From the NCBI GenBank assembly GCA_964606665.1, contig CAZSHS010000001.1, positions 62,001 through 126,000 on the forward strand: DNA of 64,000 nucleotides, written 5' to 3'. The position numbers were made by a program, and so were the translations under genes. Positions 43,908 to 52,221 of this stretch are shown here, piece after piece. The first letter of the stretch is position 1. Each line of letters starts with the position of its first letter. Origin of the DNA: Aved-18 sp964606665. GTDB lineage: Bacteria > Cyanobacteriota > Vampirovibrionia > Obscuribacterales > Obscuribacteraceae. The notes under the pieces were generated by a model. It was given only the letters and a program-made list of their open reading frames with translations, searched no databases and was not told the origin of the DNA.

Positions 43908-45269
43908 TCAGTCACCAAATTCGATACTGGCGGGTAATTGTTTGCTCGCGGGTAATGTCGGATTGAGAAATTTAGCCTGTTCGAAGCTGCGAGCGGCTGA
44001 AACCGGATCATTCATCTTGTGGAAAACATATGCCAGTGCCAAGTATATTTGTGCACAATTTGGATCTACTCTTTGTGCGTGGGCTAAATCGTTGTGAGCA
44101 TAAATCCATTGTTTTAGCTGTATATAGGCACAAGCGCGCTTGTAGAACATCATGGCGTCACGTGGATTCTCGCGAATTGTTTTGTTGTATGACTGCAATA
44201 ACTCTTTGGCGCTGCCCTCTTCTTGAAAATAGCTGGTGGTCAAAACGAGCTTGTTTTGGGATTCTCTGGCGGTTTGCTCAGATGATTCATCGTCTTTTAT
44301 TGTAAGTTTTGCGGCAAAGTCGTTGACACTGTCGGCTTCAAGCGATTCTTTGATATGCGGTAATAGTTTTTGCGGATTGGCTGCGGCTGCTGCAAGCAAA
44401 AGTGCGCGACCATCCCATTTGCTATTCAGCACGGGACTTTGTTTGGCTTGTCTGTCTTCCAGTACTTCAGCTTGAACCTGTGATTTCATTTCGTCAAACG
44501 CTTCGCTAAGCTCTCGTGGCGATTTACTGCGACTCATTGAATCGATGAGATGGCGCGTGAATACACCGTTTTTGTAGCGTCGCGACTCCCACGATTGCTC
44601 ATCTGTTTGACTGGAGCAAATAACTAATTGTCCAGCACCTTGTGCCAGGACACTTGAATCAAAATTGCCGACTTCACGACTTAGACCTTTGGAGCCTGGT
44701 TTGAGCGAGCCGCTATGACATGCGTCAAGCACTATTACTACTCTGTCTGTCAGAACGCGGGAGTTGGTAGCGTCGAGAACTCGCTTCATTTCGATGCCTG
44801 TGGCAAACAGATCTTCTGGATCTGAATCATACGCCACCAGATAATTGTCGCCACGCAAATCCATTTGTGCGGGGCTTCCGTGAGTAGAAAAGAATAAGAC
44901 CACAAGGTCATCCGGCTTTGCGACTTGAGCAAGAAATTTTTGTCCCAGTTCTGACATCACTCGTCTTTGAGTTGCTTTTTCATCAAGTAGGATGCGCACA
45001 TGATCTGGCTCGAAGCCTGCATCTTTGACTAGAAATTTGTAGAAATCAATTGCGTCCTTAACTGAGTATTTTAGCTTGGGAACATCGCTATCGTTGAATT
45101 TGCTGATGCCGACAATTAATGCCCATTTATCGCGAATAGGGCGATTTGTGCTGGGGTTGGATGGTTGTGCTATGGCTTGGCTGCCAAGCAAAAATAGAGT
45201 GCAGAAAGTCGATGTAGTTCGAATAAGAGTTTTTAGCAAGTCGAGCACCCACGAGATGAACGCACTCAT
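43908..45269 (-). CDS. exported caspase-like (orthocaspase) protein with C-terminal TPRs
   Basis: 453 residues from ATG 45269. Signal peptide ends at AIAQ. Peptidase C14-type domain: WALIVGISKF, His in FFSTHGSP (~128) and Cys in LDACHSG (~182), both catalytic residues present, so probably active. The last ~120 residues carry TPR-like repeats (AMMFYKRACAYIQLKQW, AQIYLALAYVFHKMND). Upstream in-frame starts at 45305 and 45320 exist but add an odd hydrophobic lead. No ribosome site is evident. Bacterial caspase homologues are common in cyanobacteria; this one is exported. Confidence 0.85.
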   Translation of the reverse strand: MSAFISWVLDLLKTLIRTTSTFCTLFLLGSQAIAQPSNPSTNRPIRDKWALIVGISKFNDSDVPKLKYSVKDAIDFYKFLVKDAGFEPDHVRILLDEKATQRRVMSELGQKFLAQVAKPDDLVVLFFSTHGSPAQMDLRGDNYLVAYDSDPEDLFATGIEMKRVLDATNSRVLTDRVVIVLDACHSGSLKPGSKGLSREVGNFDSSVLAQGAGQLVICSSQTDEQSWESRRYKNGVFTRHLIDSMSRSKSPRELSEAFDEMKSQVQAEVLEDRQAKQSPVLNSKWDGRALLLAAAAANPQKLLPHIKESLEADSVNDFAAKLTIKDDESSEQTARESQNKLVLTTSYFQEEGSAKELLQSYNKTIRENPRDAMMFYKRACAYIQLKQWIYAHNDLAHAQRVDPNCAQIYLALAYVFHKMNDPVSAARSFEQAKFLNPTLPASKQLPASIEFGD

Positions 45270-45399
45270 TATAATAGTTAAGCTTATTGAAGTGCTCAAA
45301 GGCATGATCGCTAAGATCAAAATTTAGAATGGATCGTTATAAGTGGGTGTCAAGTGAGGCATAGAACCTTATAGGCATTTCTAATCTAGGCGTGGAAAA

Positions 45400-45651
45400 A
45401 TGGGCGAAACTCAAGTCGGCACAATAAAGATTGGTCAGCTTCTGCTTGGCGCGGGGCTTTTGTCGGGGGCGGATCTGGCAGAGGCGCTGGAAATCGCCAT
45501 TGAAAGTGGGCAGCTCATCGGTAGAGTGCTAGTTATGTCTGGCTTTGTTAGCGATGAGCAGTTGAAGGTAGGTCTTGAGTTGCAAGAGAAGTTGCGACTC
45601 AATCAAATTTCAATCGACCAGGCAATCAAAGAGCTTTCAAAATACAAATAA
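45400..45651 (+). CDS. stand-alone MshEN-like domain protein
   Basis: 83 residues. The whole protein is one domain resembling the MshEN/GspE N-terminal module: IGQLLLGAGLLSGADLAEAL, then GQLIGRVLVMSGFVSDEQL. In type II secretion and type IV pilus ATPases this domain leads the ATPase, and in MshE it binds c-di-GMP; here it stands alone. A free regulator or adaptor is possible. A related module occurs in the 54921 protein. Confidence 0.75.
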   Translation: MGETQVGTIKIGQLLLGAGLLSGADLAEALEIAIESGQLIGRVLVMSGFVSDEQLKVGLELQEKLRLNQISIDQAIKELSKYK

Positions 45652-45661
45652 CGTTCGAGGC

Positions 45662-47230
45662 TTAATCGGCTTCTATACTAAAAATCCATTGCTCCGCGCG
45701 CAGCAGCTCAACAGTGATTTCGCGAATTCTATCAGCAAACAAAAACTGTTGACTTTGCAATTCGTTTAGTGATTCGAATACTAATTTGCCTTCAAGATCG
45801 CGCTCTGGATAAATTAAGGGCGAATTCCAGAATGGCAGAGGTCCGCAACCTGGGCGGTCATTGAAGTTATCTTTGGGACTAAATGGTATCTCGCTGTATT
45901 TGCGATACCAGTCAGCCATTATTTTGCCAACACGTTCAAGAGCTTCTTCTACATATTGGCTGCCTTCAGATGAGACTGCGCAGTTTTCTAGTGAATACAA
46001 TTCGGGGTGGCGTTTGTGGGCGCGAGCAATAGCGCTTTCAATTTCTTCGTAACCACATACGGTGCCAAAACTTTTTCTTGGTCCTGAAGCCATTGAATTA
46101 AATAATTCGGTCATCACCATGGTTACGCGTTGAACCGCTTTGGTGGTGCGTCTAAGACCTTTTACCGACATGCCGCGCACTTCAGGTCTAATCACTGAGA
46201 AAGAATCGTTGAAACTTGCTACCGCAGAATCGAGCGAATGATGGATGGTTGGATCCTCGAAGATAGACTCAGTATCGGGACCTCGAAGCAGAGCAATTTT
46301 AGCAAAACCTTCTGGATGATTGTAGTTGATGCTGTGGTCGCCTGCTATAACGGCGCTTGCAATCTTGGATTTGGGGTTACTTGGATGGGGAACGTACCAT
46401 TCGTTGATACCAAGTTTGCTCAATAATTCCCGTTCGGCAGGGGTGAACATAATCAAGCTCAAATCGTCATTGAGATGAGTTTCGTCAAAAGGAGCCGAGA
46501 TTTTGTTATAGATACTCTGCACTGTGGCGCGCGTCTTGGCTTGAGCTTTGCTTGTTGCTTCCGCCGGGATGACGGGGTCGAATTTGCCCAGTTTCAATTT
46601 GTTGTGCAGCATAATTGAAACGATGGTAGCCATGAATTTAGGTGGCGCAATTTGGTGCTCTTTGCAGGCGCGAGATACACGCTCCATGCTTTTTTTGTTT
46701 TGCTCCTTGCTTGGATCCAGGAAGTAAGACATGGCGAGAGCCGCAGCTTCAGCTCCATGCACGTTGTGAATAATAAAATTGCCACGCGACTTAATTGCGT
46801 CAGAAAAAATAGACGCTAGAAGCGCATCGCGCTTTTCGAGGGCATTGAGCTTGAGAATATTGGCAGCATCGTAAACTTGGTCGAGTTCGGCGCGTGTATG
46901 TTTCCAGTTCATATTCCACTGGTAGCCGGTGTTAAGCTGATCGGCTTGCTCAAGACGCCAGTACATATCGCGCACGATTGCTAGGCAGTTCCAGATTAGT
47001 TCTTTGTCTTCACGCGAAAGGGTTTTGTCGCGGTCTATTTTTTCGTAAACGTTGCGAACTTCGCCGGAGTCGCACATAACCGGGACGCTGGCAAGGTCCT
47101 CACTTAAACTTTTCCTCAGACCGGGTAAGTCTGTGGGTTTTGGAAGATAGGACTGCCACTTGAAATTGTCCGTCAGTCGGGTCAAAAACGAGGTGGGTTG
47201 CCGTTTGGTTGTTGATGCTAAGTCTGGCAT
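45662..47230 (-). CDS. hypothetical protein, possibly HD-like
   Basis: 522 residues, soluble, no signal peptide. His/Asp-rich patterns (FIIHNVHGAEAAALAMSYFL, then ...SRACKEHQIAPPKFMATIV and AGDHSINYNHPEGFAKIA) are reminiscent of HD phosphohydrolase folds, but the canonical H...HD...D order is not clear. C-terminal half helical. I do not recognise the family. Confidence 0.6.
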   Translation of the reverse strand: MPDLASTTKRQPTSFLTRLTDNFKWQSYLPKPTDLPGLRKSLSEDLASVPVMCDSGEVRNVYEKIDRDKTLSREDKELIWNCLAIVRDMYWRLEQADQLNTGYQWNMNWKHTRAELDQVYDAANILKLNALEKRDALLASIFSDAIKSRGNFIIHNVHGAEAAALAMSYFLDPSKEQNKKSMERVSRACKEHQIAPPKFMATIVSIMLHNKLKLGKFDPVIPAEATSKAQAKTRATVQSIYNKISAPFDETHLNDDLSLIMFTPAERELLSKLGINEWYVPHPSNPKSKIASAVIAGDHSINYNHPEGFAKIALLRGPDTESIFEDPTIHHSLDSAVASFNDSFSVIRPEVRGMSVKGLRRTTKAVQRVTMVMTELFNSMASGPRKSFGTVCGYEEIESAIARAHKRHPELYSLENCAVSSEGSQYVEEALERVGKIMADWYRKYSEIPFSPKDNFNDRPGCGPLPFWNSPLIYPERDLEGKLVFESLNELQSQQFLFADRIREITVELLRAEQWIFSIEAD

Positions 47231-47324
47231 TATTGAAAGAGTGTCAGAAAAACTCTGGACGATAATGGTACTATTGTACCCTTCAAAACAGGCGCCATGA
47301 TTATTTTCGGGAGATGTAAAGCGA

Positions 47325-48035
47325 ATGCGATTGATTTTGTGGGGAACCCTGACGGCATTTTCTCTTTGTCTAACATATTGTGTAAATACTGCAGTCTGTG
47401 GCGAGCAGAAGGTTTCGAAGCCTCAAACAAATCAGGCTAAGACTGGCGTGCAAAAACCGACAAAAGAAAAATCAGAACTGCAAAAACTTGCTGACAAACA
47501 AAAGAATCCAGCTCATTTCGACAATGCGTTCATGTTGCAGAGTCAGAATATGACGAGCATGGCTATTCCAGAGTATCGAGATGCGCTCGCGGCTGACCCC
47601 AAGTTTGTTTCTACTTATAATAACCTGGCTCAGTGTCTCTGGGACCGCAATGCAAATGATGGCAAAGATCGTGAAGAAGCAAGAGAATTACTCAAAAAAG
47701 CTCTTGAGCTCGAGCCAAAAAATGTAGGTACGATGCATGTGATGGCCTTGGTCAAAGACGCCGATAAAGATCCCAAAGGGGCTGAAGAACTGTATCGCAA
47801 GATTCTTCGCGTACAACCAATTAACTTTAGAGCCGTGCAAAATTTGTCTGAAATGATGTTTAGACAAGGGCGCAAAGAAGATGCCAAAAAGGTGATAAAC
47901 ACTGCTTTGGCAAGCAGCCCGCCTGATACTGATGTGGCTGTTTATAAGCAAGCTTTAGCCAATTTAGAAAAAGCCAAACCTTCAGCTTCACCTGCAAAAG
48001 TTGAAGACACCAAGAAAAAATCGAACGATGGCTAA
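47325..48035 (+). CDS. exported TPR protein
   Basis: 236 residues. Signal peptide in the first ~25 residues, a Lys/Gln-rich linker, then three TPR-like repeats (STYNNLAQCLWDRN, GTMHVMALVKDADKDPKGAE, FRAVQNLSEMMFRQGRKED). ATG 47325 has GGGAGA upstream. The last 4 nt overlap the convergent radical SAM gene. Confidence 0.82.
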   Translation: MRLILWGTLTAFSLCLTYCVNTAVCGEQKVSKPQTNQAKTGVQKPTKEKSELQKLADKQKNPAHFDNAFMLQSQNMTSMAIPEYRDALAADPKFVSTYNNLAQCLWDRNANDGKDREEARELLKKALELEPKNVGTMHVMALVKDADKDPKGAEELYRKILRVQPINFRAVQNLSEMMFRQGRKEDAKKVINTALASSPPDTDVAVYKQALANLEKAKPSASPAKVEDTKKKSNDG

Positions 48036-48784
48036 GCGCTAAATTCTTGTTTGATAAACGAAGTGACTCTATTCTGGATTGATGGAGAAAAGAAATCTCT
48101 GTACTTATCCAGTAATTCTGGTTTGTTATTGATTTCAGGATAGTTAATACTGCCCACCCAGAGTTTGCTTACATAAGGCTTGAGCATTTTGACCATTTCT
48201 TCTGGTTGGCAGGGAAGTAGTGGCGCGATGGAAGCTGTGACATTAATACCTGCTTTGTGCAAAGCTTTTATCAACTGTAAGCGCCGTTGCACGCTTGGGG
48301 CCTTAGGCTCGAACTCCTTTCTTACGGTATCGTCATTGGTGGTAAAACTAACTCCTACCGAAAGGACGTTTCGGTCGAACTTTTTTAGAAGCTCAATGTC
48401 TTGAAGAATTAAATGGCTGCGAGTGTGTAAAGTCAACTTGGCTGGATGATAGTTCAAGATTTCGCTCAAGCACTGCCTGGTCAACCTGTATTTAAGTTCT
48501 GCATACTGATAGGGATCTGTGGCAGAGCTGAAGAAAATTGAGCTTGCAAAAATTTTGACTCGGTCTTTTCTAATTAACTGCGGCGCGTTTGTTTTGACTT
48601 CTAACCAGCCTCCCCATTCTTTGGGTAGGCGATCTTTTTTATTGGGAAACTTAGGCACATAGCAATAACTACAGGCAAAGGCACAACCCGCATAAGGATT
48701 GAGCGAGTAGTCATAATGGTCGGACAGAGAGCCTGCGTGCTGGGGCGTAAGTATTGATTTTGCTTCGACTTCAATAATTTCCAT
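48032..48784 (-). CDS. SplB-like radical SAM protein (Rv2578c/SPL family)
   Basis: 250 residues from ATG 48784. The radical SAM cluster is CAFACSYCY (CxxxCxxC), preceded by NPYAGC; FSSATDPYQYAELKYRLTR and TLHTRSHLILQD are also typical of the spore photoproduct lyase/Rv2578c group. The family includes DNA-photolesion repair enzymes, but most members have unknown substrates. An upstream ATG (48799) lies inside the palindrome and would start before the predicted leaderless promoter; the later ATG is preferred. Regulation appears specific. Confidence 0.85.
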   Translation of the reverse strand: MEIIEVEAKSILTPQHAGSLSDHYDYSLNPYAGCAFACSYCYVPKFPNKKDRLPKEWGGWLEVKTNAPQLIRKDRVKIFASSIFFSSATDPYQYAELKYRLTRQCLSEILNYHPAKLTLHTRSHLILQDIELLKKFDRNVLSVGVSFTTNDDTVRKEFEPKAPSVQRRLQLIKALHKAGINVTASIAPLLPCQPEEMVKMLKPYVSKLWVGSINYPEINNKPELLDKYRDFFSPSIQNRVTSFIKQEFSA

Positions 48785-48790
48785 TCGCTC

Positions 48791-48819
48791 AATATACATA
48801 CAAATGTATGTATATGCAA
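48791..48819 (-). promoter_or_regulatory. promoter with perfect 24-bp palindrome
   Basis: Minus strand: TTGCAT (48819-48814), 17-nt spacer, TATATT (48796-48791), then 6 nt to ATG 48784. The spacer is filled by a perfect palindrome (48792-48815) with 11-bp arms ATATACATACA and TGTATGTATAT around AA. Its core TACAAATGTA fits the TACA-N2-TGTA operator form known for BlaI/MecI/CopY repressors. No such repressor gene is nearby. Confidence 0.7.
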
Positions 48820-48837
48820 GAGGTGTCGAATAAATAT

Positions 48838-49545
48838 CTACTTTTTGAGCATTTTGCTCATACCGGTTTCCAGATAGAGCTTAATCACAACAATTGCGAT
48901 GAGCGTAATCAATACAAGTGCACCAAAAACCCAAGCACCAAATTTATTGCCCTGAGCATAGGCTTCTTGGGCAGACATGGCGACTGGATGAGCTTTGGAC
49001 GCAATATCGGGTTTGACCTCAAACGAGTTTAAAAAATTGTCGGACATCACTGCGCCTTGACGGCCGGTAAAATCCAAAGTGTATCCAACATCACCATTGG
49101 TGCTAACAGCTTTTACAATAGTGCTATTGGTATCGCCTATGGTTGAATCAATTCGCTCGCCGGTCCAGCCTTTGCCAGATACTTTCACTGGTTTATTGAT
49201 TTTGAATGAAAGTACTTTCTTTTCTGCGGTGCGCTCTAGTCCTTTTGATATGCGCGAATAAGTGTCTGCTTTTTTTTCTTCTTCTGTCAGGTGAATGCCC
49301 TGGCTTATCTTGTAGTGCTCGTTATCTTCGTCGCTGTAATATTCAAGAAAGCGAATGTTCTTGTCGTTAAACGTAGTCGCTTCGCTCACTCCTTTGGGCA
49401 TCATAATGCTAAATTCGGCGGTGGGCGGCGAGAACTTCGTCCAGTCTTCACTATCATTGTCTTGTGCCAATGATGCAGTAGACGAGAGCCCGAAAATAGC
49501 GATGAAAGCAGCTAATTGAAAGATTCTTTTGCTTTGGCTGGTCAT
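48838..49545 (-). CDS. exported protein with C-terminal membrane anchor
   Basis: 235 residues. Signal peptide (cleavage after SLA, ~28), an extracytoplasmic beta-rich domain (~35-185), and a C-terminal membrane helix (AWVFGALVLITLIAIVVIKLY). No family recognised. It directly follows the phosphatase stop (49546) on the same strand. Confidence 0.7.
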   Translation of the reverse strand: MTSQSKRIFQLAAFIAIFGLSSTASLAQDNDSEDWTKFSPPTAEFSIMMPKGVSEATTFNDKNIRFLEYYSDEDNEHYKISQGIHLTEEEKKADTYSRISKGLERTAEKKVLSFKINKPVKVSGKGWTGERIDSTIGDTNSTIVKAVSTNGDVGYTLDFTGRQGAVMSDNFLNSFEVKPDIASKAHPVAMSAQEAYAQGNKFGAWVFGALVLITLIAIVVIKLYLETGMSKMLKK

Positions 49546-50130
49546 TTAAATATCCGTTTGTTTGGATGCTAGTGCGGCACTGGAAAAGTACTGTAAGTCT
49601 GATTGGACTGGAAATTTCCAGCGATGAATTACAAAACCGTAGCGTAGCATTTCTAAAAATGCCACAGGTGGAGTCCATTTATCAGAAAACAAACGCCACA
49701 TGCTTACATAAAATCCGGTGCGGTCGCAGCCGGCGTGGCAATGTACAAAAACGGCACCATCACCAGTTTTTTCTCTTCGTTCTTTGGTCTCTTGTACGGC
49801 ACTCAAAAATGCTTTGATTTTCTTTTCGCTGGGAGGTGCATTTCCAGTCGGTATATTGATGTATCTCATATTCAGAGTGCGAGCCACATGAGCTTCCAGA
49901 GCGACTCCCAAAGGGTCGTTGCGAAAATCTACTATGGTATCGACGCCAATTGTGTTTAGAGCTTTGATACCATCGGGACTGGGCATTGCGCCTCTGTACA
50001 GGTAGGGCTTCACTTTGTGAAAGTTAGGCAGATCTGTGTACTTAGGCGTTTGCGCTAAAGCAGGCGAAATCTGAGCCATTGAAATAAGGCTTATGAGAGC
50101 TATTAAAGAGATTCTTTGACCCTGTTTCAT
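49546..50130 (-). CDS. secreted dual-specificity / tyrosine phosphatase
   Basis: 194 residues. Signal peptide to about residue 27 (SPALA). The catalytic P-loop is VHCHAGCDRTG (Cys-X5-Arg) and the upstream general-acid region is VDTIVDFRND. Hydrolyses phosphate esters outside the inner membrane. Overlaps the ArnT-like gene stop by 4 nt, so they are co-translated. Function may be envelope lipid or sugar dephosphorylation. Confidence 0.85.
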   Translation of the reverse strand: MKQGQRISLIALISLISMAQISPALAQTPKYTDLPNFHKVKPYLYRGAMPSPDGIKALNTIGVDTIVDFRNDPLGVALEAHVARTLNMRYINIPTGNAPPSEKKIKAFLSAVQETKERREKTGDGAVFVHCHAGCDRTGFYVSMWRLFSDKWTPPVAFLEMLRYGFVIHRWKFPVQSDLQYFSSAALASKQTDI

Positions 50131-51857
50131 TCTATTCTTTTTGAATTGTATGCTCTGCCGGCTGATGCTGGAACTGTTAGCGGACCTACTGGTGATCCCT
50201 TTGTAATCAAATCGTTGAACACTACGGGGTCCTTGAACACATCTTCAAGGGTTGGCACACAAGTTACCATGTATCCAGGGGTCTTGTAAAGATGCCATTT
50301 GCCCGAATCCATGACCGTTTCGAGCTTTAGACCCGGTATCTCTGCCAGGCGCTTGAGGTCTTTATCCTTAACGATAAGTAACTGAGTTTGAGCATCAGGT
50401 GAAGAATCCACCGGTTTGATTTGATCAAGATTGAAAAAGCAGTTGACCGGTTTTCTTGCATAAAATATGGCAGAAGGCATAAACTCGCCAAAGAGCGAGA
50501 TTCTATCTGTTATCGAGGTTGCTTTGAGGGCTACATTTTTTAAGTCGAGTTGCATTTTGTTGCCGAAAATATAAAAAGACACTGGACAGAGAACGGCTAG
50601 GTATAGGACTTGAGCTAGAAAATAGGTCTTGATAAATTTTTCTAGATTTATAGAACGATTCAAAAAATACCAAAGAGTCAGTGCGAACGTACCACCACTG
50701 GCGATACTAGCTAAAACAACAATCCATTTCCATAAATCAGGAACGGCTACTTTTGGAATTGCATAATAGACCCCTGTGAAACAAGCTATGCTTGCAAATC
50801 CAAGCGCTAGCAATATTACTGCGACATTTTTGCCATAGTCTTGCGGTTTAACTAAAAAGCGATCTAAATATACTCCGACGATTATTGCAAGCATTGGTAT
50901 CACAGGCAAAATATAAGTAATGAGTTTGGTCCCAGACAAACTGAAAATGACAAAGGTGGTAGTGATGAAAGACAAGAAAAGCTGCATAGGCACCTCTTTC
51001 TTGCGGAAATAATCAACAAAACAAAAAGGCGTGCAAACAACCCAAGGCAGAAATCCTGCCAGCACCACTGGGATATAAAACCACCAAGACATTTTGCCCA
51101 TATTAGTGTGTCCAGAAAAGCGAGCAAAATTTTCGTATAAGAAAAATACTTTCAGAAATAAACCATTGCTAGCCTGATGAACAGCCCAATGCCACGGTAT
51201 TCCAATGGCTAGAAACAATAAAATTCCTGGTATCACATTTAGTTTCTTAAGCCACTCTTCACTTTGATACAAGCTTGGTCTGCGCCAGATTAGAAATAGC
51301 ACTATAGCAGCACCATAAAGTATAAGCGTGGCAGGACCTTTTGTAAGTAAACCTAGAGCTAGAGCGGCCCAAATCACATACGACCAAAGTTTTCCTTTTG
51401 ACTCAAGCGTCATTGCAGTTGCCAAAATTGATAGTTCAAGGCAAAAACCAAAAGCTATATCGACTGGCGAGATGCGTGACACAAGCAAAAATAGAGGTGT
51501 TGTGGCAAGACAAAGGGCAGAAAATAGACCTGCTCTTTTAGTGAATAATTTTCCTATGCAATGATAAATGGCAAACACCATGCCGGTCGACAGAATGGCA
51601 AAAGGTAGACGAGATGCCAGTTCTGTTACGCCAAGTATTTTGTATGACGCAGCTATAAGCCAGAAAGTAACAATTGGTTTGGAGAAGTAAACCTGATAAT
51701 TCAGATATGGAACTATCCAGTCGTTAAGCTCGACCATTTCGCGAGCTGCTTCGACATAATATGCTTCTGCTGGGTCAATGGATGGGAATGAACCCAGACC
51801 AATGAAATACAGCAGAAAACAAGATATCAAAAGACACAGAAAGCTTTTATTTTGCAT
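50127..51857 (-). CDS. ArnT-like lipid-linked sugar transferase (GT39 superfamily)
   Basis: 576 residues, about 12-13 membrane segments. The first periplasmic loop has DPAEAYYVEAAREMVELNDW and PYLNYQVYFSKPIVTFW, a close match to the ArnT signature, followed by ALGLLTKGPATLIL. Proteins of this kind move a pentose or hexose from a polyprenyl carrier onto lipid A, peptidoglycan-linked polymers or proteins. The acceptor is unknown. Coupled to the phosphatase gene. Confidence 0.88.
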   Translation of the reverse strand: MQNKSFLCLLISCFLLYFIGLGSFPSIDPAEAYYVEAAREMVELNDWIVPYLNYQVYFSKPIVTFWLIAASYKILGVTELASRLPFAILSTGMVFAIYHCIGKLFTKRAGLFSALCLATTPLFLLVSRISPVDIAFGFCLELSILATAMTLESKGKLWSYVIWAALALGLLTKGPATLILYGAAIVLFLIWRRPSLYQSEEWLKKLNVIPGILLFLAIGIPWHWAVHQASNGLFLKVFFLYENFARFSGHTNMGKMSWWFYIPVVLAGFLPWVVCTPFCFVDYFRKKEVPMQLFLSFITTTFVIFSLSGTKLITYILPVIPMLAIIVGVYLDRFLVKPQDYGKNVAVILLALGFASIACFTGVYYAIPKVAVPDLWKWIVVLASIASGGTFALTLWYFLNRSINLEKFIKTYFLAQVLYLAVLCPVSFYIFGNKMQLDLKNVALKATSITDRISLFGEFMPSAIFYARKPVNCFFNLDQIKPVDSSPDAQTQLLIVKDKDLKRLAEIPGLKLETVMDSGKWHLYKTPGYMVTCVPTLEDVFKDPVVFNDLITKGSPVGPLTVPASAGRAYNSKRIE

Positions 51858-51879
51858 TTAGTAGAATTCTATCTACTTG

Positions 51880-52209
51880 TTATTTGCTGAGCCTGATTAT
51901 AACTTCATCGGCGCCAGCCAAATTCAGGCGTTCTCGTGCCAGGCGCTCAAGTCCGGTTGAAGAGCGATAATTAGTCAAACCGTCGCGTAGTTCTTTGTTC
52001 ACATCTTCGGCTTGCTTTTGTGCCGTTTTTAAATGCTGAGATTGTTTTTGTAAGAAGAGCTGTCTGTGAACGCTGGTCTGAATTGAGCGCCCAACCTGCC
52101 AAATGGCAAAGATTGTAACAACAAGAATTAGCACCTGCTTAAGATCAACAGCACGCGCGACTTTGCTTGCCTTAGCCTGAAGATTCGATTGGAAGTTAGG
52201 TATATTCAA
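51880..52209 (-). CDS. FtsB/DivIC-like septum formation initiator family protein
   Basis: 109 residues. A TTG start (52209) has AAGGG 7 nt upstream. Short cytoplasmic part, one membrane segment (LILVVTIFAIWQVGRSI), a coiled coil, and the GLERLARERLNLAGADEVIIRL tail characteristic of the family (shown in part as ERLARERLNLAGADE). It is the divisome linker that bridges FtsL and FtsQ. It is co-oriented with the phosphohexomutase (13-nt gap). Confidence 0.85.
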   Translation of the reverse strand: MNIPNFQSNLQAKASKVARAVDLKQVLILVVTIFAIWQVGRSIQTSVHRQLFLQKQSQHLKTAQKQAEDVNKELRDGLTNYRSSTGLERLARERLNLAGADEVIIRLSK

Positions 52210-52221
52210 GCTTGAACCCTT

